Shown in pieces: positions 23,227 to 30,750 of a stretch of 64,000 nucleotides of DNA. The DNA comes from Actinomycetes bacterium (lineage in GTDB: Bacteria > Actinomycetota > Actinomycetes > Propionibacteriales > Nocardioidaceae), in contig JAEWOG010000051.1 in NCBI GenBank assembly GCA_023460975.1, forward strand, positions 1 to 64,000, written 5' to 3'. The notes under the pieces were generated by a model. That model was given only the letters and a program-made list of their open reading frames with translations, ran no database searches and had not been told where the DNA came from. A program made the translations under genes and the position numbers. Every line of letters starts with the position of its first letter. The stretch's first letter is position 1.

Positions 23227-24554
23227 CGCGCCGCGTACTGCGCCATCGCCGCCGCCACGTCGTCCGCGACCAGCCACGGGCCCACCGCGTCGGACCACGC
23301 CAGACCCTCGCGCGTGAGGCGCCACCGATCGGCGCTCACCTCGGCCAACCCCGCAGCGACCAGCGGTGACGGGTCCACCTCGTCGGCGGCCGCGGTGCCG
23401 AAGCGGGCCTCGTACGCAGCGAGGTCCACGCCGTCAGTCTTGAGCAACGACTTGATCAGCCACCGCCTCCGCTTGTCCGTCTCCGAGAGGACATAACCCA
23501 CCTCGGCGAGGTCGAAGTCAGCGGCCGGGCGGGAGAGGTAGTCCTCGATGATGGCGCGCACCTGCGGCACGGCCACCGCGTAGTCGAAGGAGTAGTGCAC
23601 GTCGGGCGTGTAGGAGCGCGCGCCGCACCCCAGCCCGATCATGGGGTCGTCCTGGCAGGAGTAGCCCTCTGCCGCATCCAGCGCGGGAGCGTCCGCGCGA
23701 CGGAAGCGGCGCAACGAGTCGGCGACGTAGCCGTTGTCGGTCAGGAAGTCGACCGCCAGGGAGTGCAGTTGCAACCGCTGGGCGTCCCAGTCGTCGCGAC
23801 TGTGGGCACGCCGGCCGAGCCCGGTGAGCGGGCGCACGTACAGCGGGTAGGTGTAGATCTCCTCCGGCCGCCACCGCATCGCCTGCTCGAGCGAGGCCAG
23901 CCACGAGGCCGGCGTCTGACCATCGATCCCGAAGATCAGGTCGAGGTTGCGTACCGGGATGTCGGAGGTGACGAGGGCGTCCAGCGCGGCCTCCACCTCG
24001 GCCGTACGTTGGGGCCGTCCCGCCGCGCGCGCCTCGGCCTCGTCGAACGACTGCACACCCATCGACACCCTCGTGACGCCGCGCTCGCGCAGCACGCGCA
24101 GCCGGTCGGGGGTGGCCGTGGCGGGCGAGGTCTCGACCCCGATCGGGATCCCGGCGAGGTCGTGGTGGACGCCGAGGATGTCGAAGAGGCGCGCGAGTTC
24201 GCCGGCCTCCAGGTAGGTCGGCGTGCCCCCTCCGATCGCGAACGCCGCGAACCGCACCGGCCCCGTCGCCTCCGCGACGCGGGCCGTCTGCACGGCCAGC
24301 TGGTCGAGATAGGCGCTCACCTGGTCGGCGGGCGCACCCGTACGGGTGAAGAGGTTGCAGAAGCCGCAGCGCATCTCGCAGAAGGGGATGTGCACGTAGC
24401 CGAACGCCGACGACAGGTCGACGCCCGCCCACAGGTCCGCCAGTCCCGGGCGCGGTTCGAAGGGCCGGTACGCCGTCTTGTGCGGGTAGGCGTAGAGGTA
24501 GCCGGCGTACGGGGTGCCCAGGAGTTCCGCCGCACCGTGTTGGGTCTGCGTCAC
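23223..24554 (-). CDS. STM4012-type radical SAM protein (HemW/coproporphyrinogen-oxidase-like)
   Basis: This 443-residue enzyme has the radical SAM cysteines in IPFCEMRCGFCNLF (Cys59, Cys63, Cys66), the HemN/HemW-like spacing. It continues with GGGTPTYL and ETSPATATPDRLRVLRERGVTRVSMGVQSFDEAEAR, typical of the HemW-like barrel. It ends with a winged-helix-like C-domain containing VGYVLSETDKRRRWLIKSLLKTDGVDL. GTG 24554 overlaps the TGA of the STM4013 gene. It belongs to the STM4012 family; it is not the chromosomal coproporphyrinogen dehydrogenase by context. The function is undefined. Confidence 0.82.
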   Translation of the reverse strand: MTQTQHGAAELLGTPYAGYLYAYPHKTAYRPFEPRPGLADLWAGVDLSSAFGYVHIPFCEMRCGFCNLFTRTGAPADQVSAYLDQLAVQTARVAEATGPVRFAAFAIGGGTPTYLEAGELARLFDILGVHHDLAGIPIGVETSPATATPDRLRVLRERGVTRVSMGVQSFDEAEARAAGRPQRTAEVEAALDALVTSDIPVRNLDLIFGIDGQTPASWLASLEQAMRWRPEEIYTYPLYVRPLTGLGRRAHSRDDWDAQRLQLHSLAVDFLTDNGYVADSLRRFRRADAPALDAAEGYSCQDDPMIGLGCGARSYTPDVHYSFDYAVAVPQVRAIIEDYLSRPAADFDLAEVGYVLSETDKRRRWLIKSLLKTDGVDLAAYEARFGTAAADEVDPSPLVAAGLAEVSADRWRLTREGLAWSDAVGPWLVADDVAAAMAQYAAR

Positions 24555-25354
24555 GGCAGCCACACCTCCGCGTACGGCACCGTCCAGGTCACGTGGTGGG
24601 CGAGGCGGTGCCCGTGCAGGCCGTCCTCGCCGTACGCCGTGCCATGGTCGGAGGTCAGGACGATCAGCGCAGGGCGGGCGCGCTTGTCGATCAGCGCGCA
24701 CAACCGCGGGACGAGGGAGTCGACGTAGCGCAGCGCCGCCGCGTGACTGGCCCGGTCGTCGACCGTCTGACCGGGCACGTGGTGGGCATTGGGCTGGTGG
24801 ATGGCGGAGACGTTGACGAAGTTGAACCACCACCGCTCACCCACGACCGGGAGCACCACCGACTCGAGGTGGTCGAGTTGACGAGCAAAGCTGTCCCGGC
24901 CCGTCACGCCTGTCTCTGGCGACCAGTGCGCGTGCTCGAACAGGCCGGGCAGCACCCGCCCCAGAGCCGTCGCCGGGTTGAAGAACCCCACCCCGCCCAC
25001 GCAGGAGGTCAGGTATCCGACCGCAGCCAGCCCCGCGACGATGGTGGACTCGGGCGTGAACCAGGTGCCCGTCCCCGTGTCCTCATTGCCGGGGAACTCC
25101 ACCGCAAACAGGCGCTCGGCCTTCGGGTCGTCCACCGGAGTCGGCAGGAAGCCCGCGAAGAAGGCGTGGTGGGCGGCGTACGTGAACGAGCCCGGCGAGT
25201 GCCTGCGCTGCCAGCCCGCGGCGCCGAGGAGGCCGGCCAGGTGGGGGGTGCGCCCGGACTGCAACTCCTCCACGGCGACGTCGTGGCGCAGGGTGTCGAG
25301 GGTGAGCAGGTGGATGTCGGCGTGGCCGACCAGGTCACGGGCAGCGGGACGCAT
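24551..25354 (-). CDS. STM4013-type hydrolase (alkaline phosphatase/sulfatase fold)
   Basis: This 267-residue protein shows the alkaline-phosphatase superfamily pattern: IHLLTLDTLRHD near the N-terminus (Asp20 and the adjacent Thr21 as metal ligand and nucleophile candidate), and SAIHQPNAHHVPG and VLTSDHGTAYGEDGLHGHRLAHH, whose Asp and His residues are expected metal ligands. The C-terminus VTWTVPYAEVWLP resembles the 'vPlavW' ending of sulfatases. ATG 25354 shares one base with the STM4014 stop. It may remove a phosphate or sulfate group in the cluster's pathway; the substrate is unknown. Confidence 0.78.
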   Translation of the reverse strand: MRPAARDLVGHADIHLLTLDTLRHDVAVEELQSGRTPHLAGLLGAAGWQRRHSPGSFTYAAHHAFFAGFLPTPVDDPKAERLFAVEFPGNEDTGTGTWFTPESTIVAGLAAVGYLTSCVGGVGFFNPATALGRVLPGLFEHAHWSPETGVTGRDSFARQLDHLESVVLPVVGERWWFNFVNVSAIHQPNAHHVPGQTVDDRASHAAALRYVDSLVPRLCALIDKRARPALIVLTSDHGTAYGEDGLHGHRLAHHVTWTVPYAEVWLP

Positions 25355-26391
25355 CAGGCCACCTGCCACTCGTACGTCGACCTGCCGTCGTGGAGCGCGC
25401 CCGGCAGCAGGTCGCCGAAGGCGTTGACCTCGGCGACGACGCACCGCGACCAGTCACTGCCGACGAGGACGTCGACACCCACGCAGCGGGTGGCGGGAAA
25501 GGCCTCGGCCGCCGTCCGGGCGACCTCCATCCAGTCCTGCCAGGCCGCGCCGGCCCGGGCGCGCACGGCCGCGACGTCGAGGCGACGGTTGCCGAGATGG
25601 AGGTTGGTGATCGGGCCCGCGGAGCCGCGTACGACGACGTTGCGGGCCGTCCCGTCCACGACCACGACCCGCAGGTCCAGCGCGTCGGAGCCGAGCGTCG
25701 CCTTCGGGAACCACCGCTCGACGTGAAGGGGGCCGCGCGCCGCGAGCGCAGCGACCAGCGCGGTCGCGTCGGTGTCGCGGTAGCGCCGGAGGGCGAAGTC
25801 GTTGTGCGGGACGCCGTCGACGAGTTCGAGCGGCGCCCACGCCTCGCAGCGCCCGCGACCCACGGTCAACGCCAGCACGCCGGATCCCGAAGAACCGTGC
25901 GCGATCTTGACGAACCAGCGTCCGGGCACCGTGCAGACCCCGTCCGCGGACGGCCCCTCCCCCGGCACCGGCACGCCAGCCGCCACGAGCCGGGCACGGG
26001 TCTCCCGCTTGTCGAACAGGGCGGCCACGTCGTCCGGAGCCGTGTCGAGCCGTACGCCCCCGGGCGCCCGCTCGAGGTGGCGCACAGCGCTGTCCAAGCC
26101 GCGGGCGTGCTCGGCCCACCCGCCGATCTCGCCGAACCCGAGCGGCTCCTGCCACCCGCCGAGAGCCCGCAGCCGAGCACCCACGCCGGTGTCCTCCCCG
26201 GGCGAGTCGACACGTACGACGGCGCCCGGTGGCACGTCCGGCCACGTCCCACGTTCCGCGTGGTCGAGGACTTCACTCCACGGCAGCAACCGTGCACGGC
26301 CCCCGCGCTCGCCGAGAGCCTGCGCGAAGAGGTGGAAGCGTCGGTGGCCGGGGTGGGAGAGCACCCAGACGTCGTCCACGGCGGGGCTCAC
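25354..26391 (-). CDS. STM4014-type ATP-grasp protein
   Basis: This 345-residue protein carries an ATP-grasp core: DKRETRARLVAAGVPVP, then WFVKIAHGSSGSGVLAL (ATP-binding lysine and Ser/Gly loop), DLRVVVVDG, and VAEVNAFGDLLPG (Mg-binding Glu/Asn). ATP-grasp enzymes form amide, ester or thioester bonds on carboxylates. The N-terminal ~110 residues form a separate alpha/beta domain beginning VWVLSHPGHRRFHLFAQAL. The gene is coupled to STM4013 and to the upstream STM4015 copy by overlaps. With two radical SAM enzymes beside it, peptide or protein tailoring is the best guess. Confidence 0.8.
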   Translation of the reverse strand: MSPAVDDVWVLSHPGHRRFHLFAQALGERGGRARLLPWSEVLDHAERGTWPDVPPGAVVRVDSPGEDTGVGARLRALGGWQEPLGFGEIGGWAEHARGLDSAVRHLERAPGGVRLDTAPDDVAALFDKRETRARLVAAGVPVPGEGPSADGVCTVPGRWFVKIAHGSSGSGVLALTVGRGRCEAWAPLELVDGVPHNDFALRRYRDTDATALVAALAARGPLHVERWFPKATLGSDALDLRVVVVDGTARNVVVRGSAGPITNLHLGNRRLDVAAVRARAGAAWQDWMEVARTAAEAFPATRCVGVDVLVGSDWSRCVVAEVNAFGDLLPGALHDGRSTYEWQVA

Positions 26392-27335
26392 TCCCCCGTG
26401 TCGACCCAGCGGCCGGCGTACGGATCGGTCGTGGTCGGAGTCTCGTCGCCCTCCTCCGCCTCACCCGCGTGGATGCGGGTCGCGGGCAGGGCGCGGCGCA
26501 GCGCGTCGAGGCTGGCCGGGTGCAGGTAGTGGTGGGTCAGGTCGAGGTGCGCGAGGTGTCGGAACGAGGGGTTCGCGAGGACCGCGACGCACTCGTCGCC
26601 GAGGACGCCCTTGGACAGGTCGAGGATCCGGAGCCTGGCGAGCAGCGGGGAGCCGACGAGGGCGCGCAGGTCGCGCAGCGGGTCGGCGGAGTTCTTGAGG
26701 CCGAGGTATTCGAGTCGCGGTGTCGCGGTGCCGCGCGCGAGCTCGGCGATCTCGAGGCCACCGATGAGCGCGCCGTACTCAGGTGTGCCGAGCCACAGCC
26801 CGAGGTGCCGCAGGGCGGGCAGGTGGCTGCGCGCGATCGCGGCGACGACCCCACCGTCCAGGCCGCCCGTCTCGATGACGAGGTTGGACAGGGTGGGGCT
26901 GGTGAACGGGTTGATGACGAGGTTGGTGCCGCCACGGACCACCAGTTCGGTGAGCTGGTTGCCGTACGCCGCCACGAGGTCGTCGAGGTTGGCCTGCTGG
27001 ATCCAGGAGATCTCGCACTCCTCCCAGGTCATCTCGCCCCAGAACAGGTGCGTCAGCGCAGGGAATCGTGGGGCCGCCTCCGCCATCGCGCGCACCGGAG
27101 CCGACTGGTCCCACGACTCGGGCCACGCGCCGACAAGGAGGGCTCGTACGCGCTCGGGATGCGGGACCGCCGCCAGCCAGGCGGCCAGAGCTTCGTCGGC
27201 ATTGATCGCCTCGTGCTGGTCCTCGACGGTGAACCGCCACGCCACCTCGTCAGTCCGCTCGGGGAACGGGGTGCCGTGCGCGACCGTGACGACGGGCAGG
27301 CCGCCGAACTCGGTGAGATTCGCGCGGATCGTCAT
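26388..27335 (-). CDS. STM4015-type leucine-rich-repeat-like protein (copy 1)
   Basis: This 315-residue protein begins MTI-x-x-x-L-T-x-FGGLPVVTV, the STM4015 opening, followed by leucine-rich-repeat-like units from about residue 90 (for example LPALRHLGLWL, ATPRLEYLGLKNS, LARLRILDLSKGVLGDECVAVLANPSFRHLAHLDLTHHYL). It ends in an acidic linker and the tail TDPYAGRWVDTGE. It is a paralogue of the next gene upstream, and the tail is conserved between the two. ATG 27335 overlaps the upstream stop (ATGA). It may be a binding scaffold or the protein substrate of the radical SAM/ATP-grasp enzymes. Confidence 0.78.
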   Translation of the reverse strand: MTIRANLTEFGGLPVVTVAHGTPFPERTDEVAWRFTVEDQHEAINADEALAAWLAAVPHPERVRALLVGAWPESWDQSAPVRAMAEAAPRFPALTHLFWGEMTWEECEISWIQQANLDDLVAAYGNQLTELVVRGGTNLVINPFTSPTLSNLVIETGGLDGGVVAAIARSHLPALRHLGLWLGTPEYGALIGGLEIAELARGTATPRLEYLGLKNSADPLRDLRALVGSPLLARLRILDLSKGVLGDECVAVLANPSFRHLAHLDLTHHYLHPASLDALRRALPATRIHAGEAEEGDETPTTTDPYAGRWVDTGE

Positions 27336-28303
27336 TCGCTGACTTCGATCCAGCGGCCGGCGTACGGGCCGGTTTCGTCGTCGTCCTCGATGTGCTGGGC
27401 CTCGTCGAGATGGATGGTCAGGCTGTCGGGCAGCCCCGCCGCCAACCGGGCCACCCCCTCCTCGGTGAGGTAGTGGTGCTCGATGCGGATCGTCTCGAGG
27501 TGCGCGAAGGAGGCGTCGGTGAGGATCTCGACGCACTCGTCGCCCACGACCCCCTTCGACAGGTCGAGCTCCTTGATCCGCGCCAGCAGTGGCGAGCCCC
27601 GCAGCGCGCCGAGGTGGGCGAGCGGGTCCTCGGAGTTGCACAGGCTGAGGTGGGTGAGGGCTGGCAGGCCGTCACTGGCGCACAACTGCGCGACCTGCTC
27701 GACGGTGGTCGTGGCGCCGTAGTTGTCGGACCCGAACCAGATCTCCAGGCTCTCCAACGCGGGCAGCGTCGAGGCCGCGAGCGCCGCCACGATCTCACCG
27801 GGCAGGCCGCCGGACTCGAAGGCGAGCTCGCGCAGGGACGTACTCGTGAACGGCGTGAAGGTGTAGGGCGAGGGCGCTCCGGAGCCGTCGTAGTCGTAGC
27901 CGCCACGCACCCGCAGCGTGCGCAGTTGGCCACCCAGGGCGGCCAGGACCGGGTCCAGGCTGCCGTGGTGGGTCCAGGAGATCTCGTTCTCCTCGTACGT
28001 CAGCTCGGCCAGGAACAGGTGCTCCAGTGCCGGAAAGCTCCCGGCAGCCTCGGCGAGCGCGCCGACGGGGACGAGGTTGTCGTACGGCTCGGGGTGGGGG
28101 CCGACGAGCAGCGCGGTCACGCTCTCGGGCGCCGGGACCCTGGCCAGCCAGCCGGCCAGCGCCTCGTCGGCGCTGCCCGGCGCGTCGTACTCAAAGGCCG
28201 ATCGCCAGGCCACCGGCCCGTCGGTCGCGGGGAAGGGCGCGTCGCCCTCCACGGTCACCACGGGAAGTCCCCCGAACGTCTGCAGGTGCTCGCCGATCGT
28301 CAT
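27332..28303 (-). CDS. STM4015-type leucine-rich-repeat-like protein (copy 2), first gene of the cluster
   Basis: This 323-residue protein opens MTIGEHLQTFGGLPVVTVEG. Its leucine-rich region aligns with copy 1 (LPALESLEIWFGSDNYG, LPALTHLSLCNSEDPL, LARIKELDLSKGVVGDECVEIL). The C-terminus is DDDETGPYAGRWIEVSE; against the TDPYAGRWVDTGE of copy 1 the motif PYAGRW-[IV]-x-x-x-E is shared. ATG 28303 is chosen because TAGGGT sits 7 bases upstream and the family N-terminus starts here. Expression of all six genes probably begins at this promoter. The spacing to purA (107 bases) suggests no co-transcription. Confidence 0.78.
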   Translation of the reverse strand: MTIGEHLQTFGGLPVVTVEGDAPFPATDGPVAWRSAFEYDAPGSADEALAGWLARVPAPESVTALLVGPHPEPYDNLVPVGALAEAAGSFPALEHLFLAELTYEENEISWTHHGSLDPVLAALGGQLRTLRVRGGYDYDGSGAPSPYTFTPFTSTSLRELAFESGGLPGEIVAALAASTLPALESLEIWFGSDNYGATTTVEQVAQLCASDGLPALTHLSLCNSEDPLAHLGALRGSPLLARIKELDLSKGVVGDECVEILTDASFAHLETIRIEHHYLTEEGVARLAAGLPDSLTIHLDEAQHIEDDDETGPYAGRWIEVSE

Positions 28304-28310
28304 GGCCAGA

Positions 28311-28316
28311 ACCCTA
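28311..28316 (-). promoter_or_regulatory. Candidate -10 (TAGGGT) of the STM401x operon
   Basis: TAGGGT ends 7 bases before ATG 28303, implying a leaderless mRNA for the six-gene unit. Confidence 0.5.
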
Positions 28317-28409
28317 GGCGAACTTCCGCGCTGTTCCGGCCCGTTCCGCCGCGCCATGACGCATGGGCAGTGCGCGATAAACGCGCGTTACTTGAGGGGT
28401 GGGGGTGGG

Positions 28410-29696
<1,287 letters not shown>

Positions 29697-29711
29697 CGCA
29701 GCCCTCCTCGT

Positions 29712-29750
29712 GAAAAAGAAAAACAGCCCCGGCACAAGGCATCGGGGCTC
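29712..29750 (-). terminator. Intrinsic terminator in the purA leader (candidate attenuator)
   Basis: On the minus strand AGCCCCG (from 29749) pairs with CGGGGCT (to 29725) across an 11-base loop. It is followed directly by TGTTTTTCTTTTTC (about 29724-29711), a true U-tract, rare in this window. The purA ribosome site comes 5 bases later. The only sequence upstream on this strand is the ~100-base divergent gap, so the terminator cannot serve a preceding gene on this strand. Confidence 0.75.
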
Positions 29751-29791
29751 TTGCGCCCACACGCTACCAGTTGCGGCGCTTGCGAACCCTC

Positions 29792-29797
29792 TAGGCT
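29792..29797 (+). promoter_or_regulatory. Candidate -10 (TAGGCT) of the lipid kinase gene
   Basis: TAGGCT ends 7 bases before GTG 29805. On the opposite strand, TAGCGT (about 29761-29766) is a possible purA -10, which would place the purA transcript start just before the leader hairpin. Confidence 0.45.
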
Positions 29798-29804
29798 CCG
29801 AGGC

Positions 29805-30722
29805 GTGGACCCCCTTCTCGTCATCACGAACGCGGACGCCGGGACCTCCGACGAGGAGTCGTTGGAGGTCGCGCTGGCGGTGCTGCACGAGCAGGCCTCC
29901 GTCGAGGTTGCCGCCACCTCCAACCCGGGCGAGCTCGACGGCGTCCTGCAACGCGCGGGGAGCCGCACGATCGTGGTCGCCGGGGGCGACGGGTCGATGC
30001 ACGCCGTCGTCGCGGCGTTGCACCGGCGCAACCAGCTCGCAGAGACGACGCTGGCGCTGCTGCCCATGGGCACGGGCAACGACTTCGCCCGCGGGACCGG
30101 CGTCCCCCTGGAGATCGAGGATGCCGCCCGGCTGATCCTGCACGGCGAGGCGAGGCAGGTCGACCTGATCGTCGACGAGACCGGCTCCGTGGTCGTCAAC
30201 AACGTGCACGTCGGCATGGGCGCCCAGGCGAGCCGTACGGGTCAGAAGTTCAAGTCGGCGCTGGGATCGGTGGGGGTCGGCGCGGTGAACCTCGGCAAGC
30301 TCGCCTATCCGCTCGGGACGCTGATGTCGGCGTTCCGGCCCCCGAACTTCCGCCTGCGCGTGGAGGTCGACGGCGAGGTCGTCAACGAGTTCAACAGGCC
30401 GGTGCTGATGGTGGCGATGGGCAACGGGGCAGCCATCGGGGGCGGCGCCGACATCACCCCCGAGGCAGACCCCGAGGACGGGCGGATCGACGTCATGATC
30501 TCCCGCTCCGTGTCCCCGCTGGCCAAGGCCGGGTACGTCGCGGATCTGGCCCGCGGGCGCCACCACGAGCGCGACGACGTGCTCTACCTGCGAGGCTCGG
30601 AGATCTCCGTCAGCGGCGAGGCGTTCCACGTCAGCGCGGACGGGGAGATCTACGGCCCCGAGCGCAGTCGTACGTGGCGGGTCGAGCACGGCGCGTACCG
30701 GATGATCCTGCCCGAGCGCTGA
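29805..30722 (+). CDS. Diacylglycerol kinase-family lipid kinase
   Basis: This 305-residue protein has a DAGK catalytic domain with the nucleotide motif VVAGGDGSMH (GGDGS at 60-64) and MGTGNDFAR (GTGNDFAR at 89-96). The all-beta C-terminal half has VNNVHVGMGAQAS and AMGNGAAIGGGADITPEADPEDGRIDV. It phosphorylates diacylglycerol or a related lipid; actinobacterial members also act on sphingoid-like or glycolipid substrates. GTG 29805 has no ribosome site and is probably leaderless. Confidence 0.9.
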   Translation: MDPLLVITNADAGTSDEESLEVALAVLHEQASVEVAATSNPGELDGVLQRAGSRTIVVAGGDGSMHAVVAALHRRNQLAETTLALLPMGTGNDFARGTGVPLEIEDAARLILHGEARQVDLIVDETGSVVVNNVHVGMGAQASRTGQKFKSALGSVGVGAVNLGKLAYPLGTLMSAFRPPNFRLRVEVDGEVVNEFNRPVLMVAMGNGAAIGGGADITPEADPEDGRIDVMISRSVSPLAKAGYVADLARGRHHERDDVLYLRGSEISVSGEAFHVSADGEIYGPERSRTWRVEHGAYRMILPER

Positions 30723-30738
30723 CGGGGTCGACTCACCC

Positions 30739-30744
30739 TAGACT
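30739..30744 (+). promoter_or_regulatory. Candidate -10 (TAGACT) of the double-module kinase
   Basis: TAGACT ends 6 bases before GTG 30751. Confidence 0.45.
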
Positions 30745-30750
30745 CGCCGC

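Noticed and set aside
29697..29804. Purine riboswitch upstream of purA
   Set aside because: The leader is too short and shows only a terminator hairpin, with no purine aptamer conserved core visible.
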